Source: Clostridiales bacterium UBA4706
GTDB lineage: Bacteria; Bacillota; Clostridia; Oscillospirales; Oscillospiraceae
NCBI GenBank assembly: GCA_002404605.1
Contig: DHKA01000084.1
Span: 1-19,626, forward strand
Length of the DNA: 19,626 nt
Direction: 5' to 3'
Shown piece after piece: positions 1 to 6,430 of this stretch. Position 1 is the stretch's first letter, and each line of letters opens with the position of its first letter. The translations under genes and the position numbers were made by a program. The notes beneath the pieces are model-generated. The model made no database searches. It was not told the DNA's origin and saw nothing but the letters and a program-made list of their open reading frames with translations.

Positions 1-99
1 ATTGAGAAGATCGTGGTACATGAGAAAACCATTGGTGAGGACGGCGAGAAGGAACAGACTGTCGATATTTACTACCGTTTCGTGGGTAAAATCGACTGA
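1..99 (+). CDS. Large serine recombinase, C-terminal end only (partial)
   Basis: Frame 1 is open from the window edge to a TGA at 97-99 and gives 32 residues ending IYYRFVGKID. That ending (IDIYY-F-GKID) is typical of the DUF4368 tail of large serine recombinases carried by Clostridia conjugative and mobilizable elements of the TnpX/Tn4451 kind; this is family knowledge applied to a short stretch. Such enzymes excise and integrate their element through a serine-linked strand exchange. The catalytic domain lies outside the window. The gene is usually the last one in its element, and here it is followed after about 25 bases by a beheaded regulator gene, which fits an element end. Identification rests on the tail motif alone. 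Confidence 0.7.
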   Translation: MEKIVVHEKTIGEDGEKEQTVDIYYRFVGKID

Positions 100-123
100 T
101 AACCAAAAACGTATCCTTTTCTC

Positions 124-693
124 AGGGAAAGGGGGCTCTCCTGCCCGGACATTCTGATGCTGCCGGAGATCGCGGAGTATTTCGGCGTGAGCGTGGATGC
201 GCTCTTCGGGCGCGAGAGCGTGAACACGGCGGTCCCCGCGCCGGTGGAAAACGTAGTCTATCACGATCTCCCGTGGAGCGACGATGAAACGGTGCTGCAC
301 GCCGTGCTCTTCATCGGCCATAATCTCGTGGGGCATACGCCGTTTTCGCGCGGCTCGCGCGAACGCGCGAACGTGGATTTTCGATATGACGGCCCTGCGC
401 TGGACATCAAGAGCGATTTCGCTGTTATCTGCGGCGCGAACACGACCGTCGCGGGGAACGTGAACGCGGGCGACGGCGTGCAGTGCGGCGATGTGCGCGG
501 CAGCGTCAACGCGGGCGACAGCGTGCAGTGCGGCAGCGTCGGCGGCAGCGTCCGCGCCGGCGACGCCGTGGAGTGCGGAGACGTTGAGGGCGGCGTGACC
601 GCCGGAGACGGCGTCCGCTGCGGCAATATCCGCGGCAAAGTCGTTGCGGGTGACAGCGTCACCTGCACCGGTCTCGCGCCGGAGAAGGAATAA
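124..693 (+). pseudogene. XRE-family regulator, 5'-truncated, with beta-helix-like repeat tail
   Basis: The frame is open from 103 to the stop at 691-693. It reads GLSCPDILMLPEIAEYFGVS then VDALFG, the usual second half of a Clostridia Cro/C1 helix-turn-helix domain, where the preceding residues are normally a Trp-Glu-Arg-Gly type segment. Here the homology begins at about 124-127, just past the recombinase stop, so the first HTH helices are missing. The only ATG (157) lies inside the HTH and has no ribosome site, so I call a pseudogene. After a linker (about residues 30-85 from that ATG) the tail is a regular repeat of about 16 residues, close to G-x-V-x-AGD-x-V-x-CGDV-x-G, in four to five copies. 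This looks like a small right-handed beta-helix of bactofilin or polymer-forming type. The cause of truncation is probably insertion of the recombinase element. Confidence 0.6.
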
Positions 694-710
694 AGCACCG
701 CCGCGCGTAT

Positions 711-735
711 ATTTTCACTCTTAACGAGGGAAAAT
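711..735. promoter_or_regulatory. Inverted repeat upstream of mazF
   Basis: Arms ATTTTCACTC (711-720) and GAGGGAAAAT (726-735) pair over 10 bp with one mismatch around a 5-nt loop. No T tract follows, so it is a poor terminator. Its place about 60 bp before mazF suits an operator or an mRNA hairpin. Function is inferred only from position. Confidence 0.3.
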
Positions 736-793
736 GTGTGTAGCCCTACATAAGATGTAACGGGCGAGCATTTTCATCTGGAGAGTGAATCGC

Positions 794-1171
794 ATGAGTA
801 CAGTTCGGAGAGGGGACATTTATTTCGCCGATCTCAGTCCCGTCGTCGGCAGCGAGCAGGGCGGCATGCGCCCGGTGCTGATCGTGCAGAACGACACCGG
901 CAACCGCCACAGCCCCACCGTGATCGCAGCCGCCATCACCTCGCAGACCGGCAAAGCGCGTCTGCCCACGCACATCGAGCTCGCCGGAGCGAGCTGCGGC
1001 TTGACGCGCGACAGCGTTATCCTGCTCGAACAGATCCGCACGATCGACAAATCGCGCCTGCGCGAGCGCATGGGCAAGCTGCCCGATGCCGTGATGGACC
1101 GCGTAAACGGCGCGATCGCCGTGAGCTTCGGTCTCGGCGGCGGACGCCCCGGCGGAACGCTGCCGCAATGA
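794..1171 (+). CDS. mazF: Type II toxin, PemK/MazF family mRNA endoribonuclease
   Basis: The 125-residue product is close in sequence to the MazF (EndoA/NdoA) toxins of Firmicutes: RRGDIYFADLSPVVGSEQGG at residues 5-24, RPVLIVQND, then SVILLEQIRTID. These toxins are sequence-specific, ribosome-independent RNases. The expected catalytic pair is visible as Arg26 (in MRPVLI) and Thr49 (in AAITS), matching Arg25/Thr48 of B. subtilis MazF. I start at ATG 794 because GGAGAG at 780-785 is 8 nt away; the GTG at 785 overlaps that site. The C-terminus has a Gly/Pro-rich extension (GGGRPGGTLPQ). No MazE-like antitoxin ORF lies directly upstream, where the partner usually is. A strong terminator follows 17 bp after the stop, so it is transcribed alone. 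Confidence 0.93.
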   Translation: MSTVRRGDIYFADLSPVVGSEQGGMRPVLIVQNDTGNRHSPTVIAAAITSQTGKARLPTHIELAGASCGLTRDSVILLEQIRTIDKSRLRERMGKLPDAVMDRVNGAIAVSFGLGGGRPGGTLPQ

Positions 1172-1187
1172 CCCCGTCATAATGCGG

Positions 1188-1223
1188 ACACCCCACCCAT
1201 AAAATATGGGCGGGGTGTTTTTT
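1188..1223 (+). terminator. Rho-independent terminator of mazF
   Basis: A 14-bp stem with one mismatch (1188-1201 with 1205-1218) closes on an AAA loop and is followed by six T residues (1218-1223). The T tract ends directly at the ATG of the next gene (1224), so the terminator fills the whole space that would hold that gene's leader. Confidence 0.9.
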
Positions 1224-1805
1224 ATGAGTGAGACGTATCCGGTACTGCTATGCGGGGAGAAGAAGGGCACGCTGACCGTTTCGCGCGAGGGGCTGATAAC
1301 GCGGTTTGACGCGAAGTGTGAAGACCCCGGTACGCTTGTACGCCTGAGCGTGTACGGCGGCGGGCGCGAAGGATATCTCGGCGTGATGACGCCGGAAAAC
1401 GGCACGCTGACGCTGCACCGGAAGCTGACGCGCGCCGCGCTTGCGGCGTTCCCGGCGGAGATCGAGTGCGCCGCCGAAGCCGGGCGGAAATCCGCCGCGC
1501 CGGAGCGAAAGCCGGAGAACGCCCGGCCGCCGGAAAAGCGGGCGGAGACCGCCGCTCCGGTACAGGCCGTGCCCGCACAGCCTGCGCCGATGCAGAATAC
1601 CGCGCCGAAGCCGCGCGAGCGCGCGGGGGATATCCTATGGCGCGATGCCGGAGACGGGAGCTTATACACGGTGTATAAAAATCAGCCGTACCGCGCGATC
1701 CCCATGGCGGCGTGGGGGCTGCCGACGGAGCGCATGGTGGAAAAGCGGACGATCAACGGCGTGGAGTACGCCGTTTTCGCGCTGAAAGACGGGCGGATTC
1801 TCTGA
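1224..1805 (+). CDS. Conserved-looking protein of unknown function
   Basis: The 193-residue protein begins MSETYPVLLCGEKKGTLTV. I do not recognise a named family. Residues 1-80 look like one compact domain (beta-rich, with VRLSVYGGGREGYLGVM), about 80-138 is a low-complexity Ala/Pro/Arg/Glu linker, and the last 55 residues form a second small domain (DGSLYTVYKNQPYRAIP...GVEYAVFALKDGRIL). No signal peptide or membrane segment is seen. ATG 1224 is preferred because the in-frame ATG at 1206 lies within the 3' arm of the mazF terminator. No good Shine-Dalgarno is present apart from G-rich terminator sequence (1208-1215), which would be hidden when the hairpin forms. Translation may therefore depend on transcripts that read through the terminator, or start with almost no leader. 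Confidence 0.6.
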   Translation: MSETYPVLLCGEKKGTLTVSREGLITRFDAKCEDPGTLVRLSVYGGGREGYLGVMTPENGTLTLHRKLTRAALAAFPAEIECAAEAGRKSAAPERKPENARPPEKRAETAAPVQAVPAQPAPMQNTAPKPRERAGDILWRDAGDGSLYTVYKNQPYRAIPMAAWGLPTERMVEKRTINGVEYAVFALKDGRIL

Positions 1806-1812
1806 CAGCATA

Positions 1813-1841
1813 TTGCATTTTATAAAAAATAATGCTATATA
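1813..1841 (+). promoter_or_regulatory. Sigma-A-type promoter for the cytidylate-kinase-like gene
   Basis: TTGCAT (1813-1818), a 17-bp spacer and TATATA (1836-1841) lie in an AT-rich gap directly before the gene at 1871. Predicted from consensus only. Confidence 0.55.
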
Positions 1842-1870
1842 AATAGAAAAACAAGAGAGGCGGCGGTTTT

Positions 1871-2464
1871 ATGAAGATCATCACCATCAGCCGGCAGTAC
1901 GGCGCAGGAGGACGCGAGATCGGTCTCGCGGTGGGGAAAGAGCTTGGCGTAACGCTCTACGACCGCGACATCATTGCCGCCACCGCCAAGGCGAGCAGCA
2001 TCGACGCGAGCCAGATCGAGCGCGAGGGCGAGGAGATCTCCGCCACGGAGAGCATCCTGCGCAACATCACGCCCATTTCCTACGACCAGAAGGATTTTAT
2101 TTATGAGACCCAGCGCAGCGTTATTCTTGACCTTGCCGCGCAGGGGCCGTGCGTCATTCTCGGGCGCTGCGCCGACGTTGTGCTGCACGATGCCGGGATC
2201 GAGACGCTGAATGTGTACATCTATTCCGACGAGGCGCACCGCGCCGAGCGCATCTCCGGCTATCTTAATACGACAGACACCGCCGAGATCGTCCGCGCCA
2301 TGAAGAAAAAGGACCGCGCCCGCCGCAGCTACTACGAGCACTATACCGGCCAGCGCTGGGGCGACTGCCACAACTACGACATTACGCTCAACAGCGGCTC
2401 TCTCGGCGTGGAAGCGTGCGTGCAGCTCATCTGCGCGGCGGCGAAGGCTGCGGAAAACAAATAA
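1871..2464 (+). CDS. Cytidylate kinase-like family protein (P-loop NTPase)
   Basis: The 197-residue protein opens MKIITISRQYGAGGREIGLA, the modified P-loop (GAGGREIG, residues 11-18) typical of the cytidylate-kinase-like family (Cytidylate_kin_2). It continues with DRDII, GRCAD around residue 100 and the lid-like RARRSYYEHYTGQRWGDCHN. Family members resemble nucleoside monophosphate kinases, but the true substrate is usually unknown, and this is distinct from classical Cmk. Length is normal for the family. The start is supported by AGAGAGG at about 1854-1860. The GH13 gene begins 62 bp downstream with no clear promoter, so the two are probably co-transcribed. No functional link between them is evident. 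Confidence 0.88.
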   Translation: MKIITISRQYGAGGREIGLAVGKELGVTLYDRDIIAATAKASSIDASQIEREGEEISATESILRNITPISYDQKDFIYETQRSVILDLAAQGPCVILGRCADVVLHDAGIETLNVYIYSDEAHRAERISGYLNTTDTAEIVRAMKKKDRARRSYYEHYTGQRWGDCHNYDITLNSGSLGVEACVQLICAAAKAAENK

Positions 2465-2526
2465 AAAATCACCGTCCCGGTGCCTGTCGGCTCCGGGGCG
2501 GAGTGCTTTGCAAAGGAGAAACCGCT

Positions 2527-3807
2527 ATGGCAAAGAATACGGATATCGCCCTGCGTGATCAAGTCATTTACAGCGTGTACGTGCGCAACCATACGCCGGA
2601 GGGGACGTTCCGCGCCGTGATCCCCGATCTCGACCGTATCCGCGCGCTGGGAACGGATATCGTCTGGTTCCTGCCCATCCACCCCATCGGCGAGAAGGGC
2701 AAGAAGGGCAGTCTCGGCTGCCCGTATGCCAACCGCGATTACGGCGCGGTCAATCCCGAATACGGAACGCTCGACGATTTCCGGGCGCTCGTGGACGCGA
2801 TCCACGCGCGCGGCATGAAGTGCATCATCGACGTGGTGTACAACCACACGTCGCCGGACGCCGTGTACGTCACTGAACACCCGGAGTTTTATTACCGCAA
2901 GCCGGACGGCAGCTTCGGCAACAAGACCGCAGACTGGACGGACGTCATCGACCTCGACTATTCCTGTGCCGCGCTCTGGGACGCACAGATACAGCATCTC
3001 TGCTACTGGGCGGGGATCGTGGACGGCTTCCGGTGCGACGTCGCCTCGCTCGTGCCGGTGGAGTTCTGGCGTAAGGCGCGCGAGACCGTGGAAAAGGTGC
3101 ATCCGGGGTGCATCTGGCTTGCCGAATCGGTGCACCGGAGCTTCGTTGTGTTCAACCGGCAGCAGGGCATTGCCGTGGCGACGGACAACGAGCTTTATAC
3201 CGCGTTTGATATCGAGTATGAGTACGATATCCGCGAGACATTCGATAAATACACCGCCGGGAAGCAGCCGCTCAGCGCGTGGATGGACATGCTGAATTTC
3301 CAGGAGGCCATGTACCCGGAAAACTATGTGAAGCTGCGCTGCATGGAAAACCACGACATGCCGCGCATCGCCGGTCTAGTGCCGGACGAGAAGGCGCGCC
3401 GGAACTTCACGGCGCTGCTGTATTTCCTCAAGGGCACGGTGCTGCTCTACGGCGGGCAGGAGTATTCCTGCGACCGGGTGCCGAGTCTCTTTGATAAGGA
3501 CGTGTTCCCGCGCACCGGCGAGGATATCACGCCGCTGCTGCGGAAGCTCAACGCCGTGCGGCGCGCGCAGCTCTCCGCGGAGGACTGGTTCACCGCGGAA
3601 GCGGATGACGCGAACGATATCGCCGTTTGCCTGCGCGACGATGGGAAAACAAAAAAGCTCGGCGTCTTCTCTCTGAAGGGGAAGAGCGCCGAGGTCGAGG
3701 TGCCGGTGAAGGACGGAAATTATGTAAACTATATCACTGGAGAAACCGTGACCGTGCAGGGCGGAAAGCTGCGCTGTATGGGCGAGCCGATCGTCCTTTC
3801 GGAGTAA
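2527..3807 (+). CDS. GH13 (alpha-amylase family) glycosyl hydrolase
   Basis: The 426-residue protein has a (beta/alpha)8 GH13 barrel with all four conserved regions: DVVYNHTS at 102-109, GFRCDVAS at 167-174 (nucleophile Asp171), IWLAES at 196-201 (acid/base Glu200) and ENHD at 274-277 (stabiliser Asp277). The catalytic triad is intact. A short beta-rich domain follows from about residue 350. There is no signal peptide, so it acts in the cytoplasm, probably on imported alpha-glucans or oligosaccharides; specificity cannot be read from sequence. Start ATG 2527 is supported by AAAGGAGAAA at 2513-2521; the frame extends upstream to 2416, but that stretch overlaps the kinase gene and is not coding-like. 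The 3' end abuts a palindromic repeat that may serve as terminator. Confidence 0.92.
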   Translation: MAKNTDIALRDQVIYSVYVRNHTPEGTFRAVIPDLDRIRALGTDIVWFLPIHPIGEKGKKGSLGCPYANRDYGAVNPEYGTLDDFRALVDAIHARGMKCIIDVVYNHTSPDAVYVTEHPEFYYRKPDGSFGNKTADWTDVIDLDYSCAALWDAQIQHLCYWAGIVDGFRCDVASLVPVEFWRKARETVEKVHPGCIWLAESVHRSFVVFNRQQGIAVATDNELYTAFDIEYEYDIRETFDKYTAGKQPLSAWMDMLNFQEAMYPENYVKLRCMENHDMPRIAGLVPDEKARRNFTALLYFLKGTVLLYGGQEYSCDRVPSLFDKDVFPRTGEDITPLLRKLNAVRRAQLSAEDWFTAEADDANDIAVCLRDDGKTKKLGVFSLKGKSAEVEVPVKDGNYVNYITGETVTVQGGKLRCMGEPIVLSE

Positions 3808-3814
3808 AAAATAG

Positions 3815-3937
3815 GCCTCCTTGTGTAAAGGGGGCTGGCAGCCGTCAGGCTGACTGGGGGATTGTGGTTTCAGGAAAACGACAATCCCTCCGTCTTTTGC
3901 CTACGGCAAAATCCACCTCCCTTTACACAAGGGAGGC
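3815..3937. repeat. Palindromic interspersed repeat (inverted pair of ~60-bp modules)
   Basis: The ends are near-perfect inverted repeats of about 20 bp: GCCTCCTTGTGTAAAGGGGG at 3815-3834 against CTCCCTTTACACAAGGGAGG (3917-3936). A second inverted pair, GGGATTGT (3858-3865) and ACAATCCC (3881-3888), frames the centre. Each half also carries its own hairpin (CAGCC/GGCTG in the left half, TTTTGCC/GGCAAAA in the right half). It reads as two copies of one module in opposite orientation. I recall similar sequences being common in gut Clostridia genomes, but could not verify this. It lies between convergent genes and overlaps the 3' end of the DUF2461 gene. Confidence 0.75.
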
Positions 3938-4600
3938 ATTGCAACTCTCCGCCGGGAATCGCTTGAGCAGCCGATACACCGGCATGAGCTTTTCGTAGGC
4001 ATCCAGAAGCACATGCGGCAGCTCGTTCGTGTAAAGCGCCCCGCCGTGGTCGTATTCGGCGCAGAGGCTGATCCACTTGCGGTTGTACCACGGGTTGAGC
4101 ACTTCGCCCACATCCTTTTTGAGCCGCTTGTACGGCTCGCCCTCGAGATGAAATTCGCTCTTTGCCACGCGTCTGGCAAGGCGTTCCATCTCGGCGGGAT
4201 TCGCGTCGATGTAGCGGCGCAGCGCCGCCATCTGCTCCGCGGTCGCGGTGTAAAACCCGACGCCATAGTTGTAGGAGGCGGGGGAGAGCTCAAACCAGAA
4301 CACGGGGCTGTTGTGCCGCTCCTCGCCTGTCCAGAGCGTGAACCAGAGATGGTCCTTGTACGGCCCGCGGCCGAAGAGCCGCCGCGCGTCGCGGTAGATG
4401 CGCGAGATGTGGAGACTGTACGGCTCATCCGGGTGCTTTTGGCGCATAAGCGCGAGCGTTTCCTTTGCAAGCGCGTCGAACGGCTCTTTCACCGCGCGCA
4501 GAAACTGCCCCTTGTGTGCTTCAAACCACGGCTTTTCGTTGTGGAACGCGAGCTCCCAGAGAAATTCTCCGGCCTCGCTCGTAAATCCGGTAAACGGCAT
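3923..4600 (-). CDS. DUF2461 domain-containing protein
   Basis: The 225-residue product matches the DUF2461 (TIGR02453-type) family: FLWELAFHNEKPWFEAHK near the N-terminus, HISRIYRDARRLFGRGPYKD around residues 64-83, then WFELSPASYNYGVGFY and LKKDVGEVLNPWYNRKW. The biochemical role of the family is not established. Length is normal. The start ATG (4598-4600) is preceded by GAGGT at suitable distance. The last residues (NASLV) and the stop codon lie inside the palindromic repeat at 3815-3937, so the repeat probably replaced the native 3' end. Upstream the gene is separated from the aldolase by the structured repeat at 4646-4879. I see no clear promoter of its own. Confidence 0.85.
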   Translation of the reverse strand: MPFTGFTSEAGEFLWELAFHNEKPWFEAHKGQFLRAVKEPFDALAKETLALMRQKHPDEPYSLHISRIYRDARRLFGRGPYKDHLWFTLWTGEERHNSPVFWFELSPASYNYGVGFYTATAEQMAALRRYIDANPAEMERLARRVAKSEFHLEGEPYKRLKKDVGEVLNPWYNRKWISLCAEYDHGGALYTNELPHVLLDAYEKLMPVYRLLKRFPAESCNASLV

Positions 4601-4621
4601 AGTATGACCTCACGATGGAAA

Positions 4622-4645
4622 GCGCCGGGGCGTTTGCCCCGGCGC
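4622..4645. repeat. Terminator hairpin, left copy of a 24-bp direct repeat
   Basis: GCGCCGGGGC and GCCCCGGCGC pair around a GTTT loop. The same 24 bases recur without mismatch at 4880-4903, on the other side of the structured element. On the minus strand this copy is followed by TTTCC, so it was probably the original aldolase terminator. Confidence 0.85.
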
Positions 4646-4879
4646 TGAGCGTGTCAAAAAATATTTTTGACACGCTCTCAAACGAGACCCGCTTTGCTGG
4701 GCTCTCGTTTGAAAGGGCTGCGGCTCGCCGCAGCGCACTCGTTGTGCGCTAATGGCGCACAACTCGCACGTTTGCGAGCCGAGAAGTATTTTTGCCGACG
4801 TACACGCCGCCGGCAAAAATGTTTTGAACTTCATTTGCGCCTGCGGGCGCAAACTCTGCGAGGCTTTTTGACGGTCTGA
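4646..4879. mobile_element. Structured ~234-bp repeat element, copy 1 (candidate MITE)
   Basis: This stretch recurs at 11408-11644 in the same orientation, at about 80 percent identity by eye, and has no plausible ORF. It is a string of hairpins: GAGCGTGTCAAAAA/TTTTTGACACGCTC (4647-4677), CAAACGAG/CTCGTTTG (4679-4711), GCTGCGGC/GCCGCAGC, TTGTGCGC/GCGCACAA (4742-4762), ATTTTTGCCG/CGGCAAAAAT (4788-4820) and TTTGCGCC/GGCGCAAA. The outer parts form a short inverted pair, GTCAAAAA near the left end and TTTTTGAC near the right end. It is bracketed by identical terminator hairpins. A non-autonomous mobile element is the simplest reading; a family of structured RNAs is the alternative. Confidence 0.7.
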
Positions 4880-4903
4880 GCGCCGGGGCGTTTGCCCCGG
4901 CGC
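4880..4903 (-). terminator. Terminator hairpin of the aldolase gene, right copy of the 24-bp direct repeat
   Basis: A 10-bp GC-rich stem identical to 4622-4645, 24 bp beyond the aldolase stop on the minus strand. On that strand it is now followed by element sequence (TCAGACC) in place of a T tract, so termination at this copy may be weaker than at the intact site. Confidence 0.6.
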
Positions 4904-4926
4904 TTGGATTTTGGGAAAGTCGGCGA

Positions 4927-5862
4927 TCAGACCTTGCCGTCGCAGCCGAGCACGTCCACGATCTTGTGACGGACCATGTCGTGAATGGCGGTGCGGGCGG
5001 GCTTGAGATAGGCGCGGGGGTCGAAGCCCTCGGGGTGCTCGTCAAAGTACTTGCGGATGGAGGCGGTCATCGCAAGACGCAGATCGGAATCGATGTTGAT
5101 CTTGCAGACGGCCATGGTAGCGGCCTTGCGCAGCATCTCCTCGGGGATGCCGATGGCGTCGGGCATCTTGCCGCCGTGCTCGTTGATGATGCGGACGAAC
5201 TCCTGCGGCACGGAGGAAGCGCCGTGCAGCACGATGGGGAAGCCGGGTAGACGCCGGGCGACCTCTTCGAGAATGTCGAAGCGGAGCTGAGGCTTTGTAC
5301 CGGGCTTGAACTTGTAAGCGCCGTGGCTCGTGCCGATGGCAATGGCGAGACTGTCGCAGCCGGTGCGGGTGACGAATTCCTCGACGTCCTCGGGACGGGT
5401 GTAGGAGCTGTCCTCGGCCTCAACATGGACATCATCCTCGACGCCCGCGAGCGTGCCGAGCTCGGCCTCAACGACGACGCCGTGGTCGTGCGCGTATTCG
5501 ACGACCTGACGGGTGAGGGCGATGTTGTCCTCGAAGGACTTGCTGCTGCCGTCGATCATGACGGAGGTGAAGCCGCCGTCGATGCAGCTCTTGCAGAGCT
5601 CAAAGCTGTCGCCGTGGTCCAGATGCAGGGCGATCGGAAGACCGGTCTCCAGCTCGGCGGCCTCGACGAGCTTGACGAGATAGGTGTGGTTGGCGTAGGC
5701 GCGCGCGCCGCGGGAGACCTGCAGGATGACGGGGGCCTTGACCTCGGCCGCAGCCTCGGTGATGCCCTGGACGATCTCCATGTTGTTGACGTTGAACGCG
5801 CCAACGGCATAGCCGCCCTCATACGCCTTGCGGAACATTTCCTTTGTGGTTACGATCGGCAT
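4927..5862 (-). CDS. fba: Class II fructose-bisphosphate aldolase
   Basis: The 311-residue protein is a full-length, zinc-dependent class II aldolase, which reversibly splits fructose 1,6-bisphosphate into glyceraldehyde 3-phosphate and dihydroxyacetone phosphate in glycolysis. Visible landmarks are HLDHGD at 80-85 (catalytic Asp82, zinc ligand His83), the glutamate of EAELG (132-136), His180 in GTSHGAYK, His213 in VLHGASS and the phosphate/substrate stretch KINIDSDLR (254-262). Family members acting on related ketose bisphosphates cannot be excluded, but a single-copy fba is the usual assignment. The start is supported by CGGAGGTA on the minus strand just upstream (5868-5875). It has its own promoter and appears monocistronic, ending at the hairpin 4880-4903. 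Confidence 0.95.
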   Translation of the reverse strand: MPIVTTKEMFRKAYEGGYAVGAFNVNNMEIVQGITEAAAEVKAPVILQVSRGARAYANHTYLVKLVEAAELETGLPIALHLDHGDSFELCKSCIDGGFTSVMIDGSSKSFEDNIALTRQVVEYAHDHGVVVEAELGTLAGVEDDVHVEAEDSSYTRPEDVEEFVTRTGCDSLAIAIGTSHGAYKFKPGTKPQLRFDILEEVARRLPGFPIVLHGASSVPQEFVRIINEHGGKMPDAIGIPEEMLRKAATMAVCKINIDSDLRLAMTASIRKYFDEHPEGFDPRAYLKPARTAIHDMVRHKIVDVLGCDGKV

Positions 5863-5915
5863 GATATTTACCTCCGTTATATAAAGTATATGGATACTCT
5901 GTTTTGTACACAGGC

Positions 5916-5944
5916 ATTATATCAGTGTTTTCGCGCCGCGTCTA
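5916..5944 (-). promoter_or_regulatory. Predicted sigma-A promoter of fba
   Basis: On the minus strand TAGACG (5939-5944), a 17-bp spacer and a perfect TATAAT (5916-5921) precede the gene by about 55 bp. The -35 box matches consensus at four of six positions. Confidence 0.6.
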
Positions 5945-6052
5945 CTGCCGAAATACTGTTTTTTATCGCCTTTGCCGGAAAGAAACTGGCGCGTTTGTGA
6001 AAAATCCCAAAAATTTTCGCTTTAGCATTTTAAATTGTCTCGCATTTTTCTA

Positions 6053-6082
6053 TTGACGCATACTTATGCATCGTGCTATGAT
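6053..6082 (+). promoter_or_regulatory. Sigma-A promoter before the small membrane protein and liv genes
   Basis: TTGACG (6053-6058), an 18-bp spacer and TATGAT (6077-6082) are followed by AAGGAGGTG (6097-6105) and an ATG at 6110. It is the only strong promoter I see before livJ. Confidence 0.7.
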
Positions 6083-6109
6083 ATGCCCATCTTTTGAAGG
6101 AGGTGCCGC

Positions 6110-6379
6110 ATGAACTGCTTCGGTTTTGTTTTTTCGATGAACAGCGCTTCTTCCGCCGCAAATTGCGACGGCTCTTGTGCTGCGCGCACTTCCTCTCGCT
6201 ATCCGGTTATTGCGGGCATCGCTGCGGCGGTGTCCGTTCTTTTTATTTCCTTCCTCCTCAGCCTGCGACTGTCCATTGGTCTTGTTGGGCTTATTCTGCT
6301 TATCGCTATTATTGTATCCATTATTATGGTGATTTCCGTCCTGCTTGTACGCCGTTTTCCCGAGCGCCGAAAGAGATAG
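6110..6379 (+). CDS. Small membrane protein of unknown function
   Basis: The 89-residue ORF has an excellent ribosome site (AAGGAGGTG, 5-nt spacing) and its own promoter, so it is very likely translated. The first 30 residues are Ser/Ala/Cys-rich with three cysteines. Two hydrophobic segments follow (about 31-50 and 55-80), then a basic tail RRFPERRKR, giving a predicted two-helix inner-membrane protein with a cytoplasmic C-terminus. I recognise no family. A terminator 17 bp beyond the stop separates it from livJ. It could be an independent small protein or the coding part of a leader that governs how much transcript reaches the transporter genes. Confidence 0.6.
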   Translation: MNCFGFVFSMNSASSAANCDGSCAARTSSRYPVIAGIAAAVSVLFISFLLSLRLSIGLVGLILLIAIIVSIIMVISVLLVRRFPERRKR

Positions 6380-6396
6380 ATCCGGTTTGATAAATC

Positions 6397-6430
6397 CGGC
6401 CTTGTCCTTTCGGACAGGGCCGTTTTTATA
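6397..6430 (+). terminator. Terminator between the small membrane protein and livJ
   Basis: CGGCCTTGTCC (6397-6407) pairs with GGACAGGGCCG (6412-6422) through one G-T wobble around TTTC, followed by TTTTTATA. A classic intrinsic terminator, only about 47 bp before the livJ start, with no convincing promoter in between. Confidence 0.85.

Noticed and set aside
460..665. Regular DNA repeats resembling a CRISPR array
   Set aside because: The repeats stay in frame as a 16-residue protein unit, units are adjacent, and there are no unique spacers.
261..698. Long open frame on the minus strand opposite the repetitive XRE tail
   Set aside because: Low-complexity Ser/Pro/Thr translation with no ribosome site; it mirrors the repeat codons of the plus-strand gene.
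1206..1223. ATG 1206 as start of the unknown gene
   Set aside because: It lies in the 3' arm of the mazF terminator and adds only MGGVFF; ATG 1224 gives the natural-looking N-terminus.
746..1669. 307-codon open frame on the minus strand
   Set aside because: It runs antisense through mazF, its terminator and the next gene; the translation is Arg/Ser/Ala-rich without family signals.
2374..3354. 326-codon open frame opposite the GH13 gene
   Set aside because: Antisense shadow in GC-rich sequence; the plus strand carries an intact catalytic enzyme.
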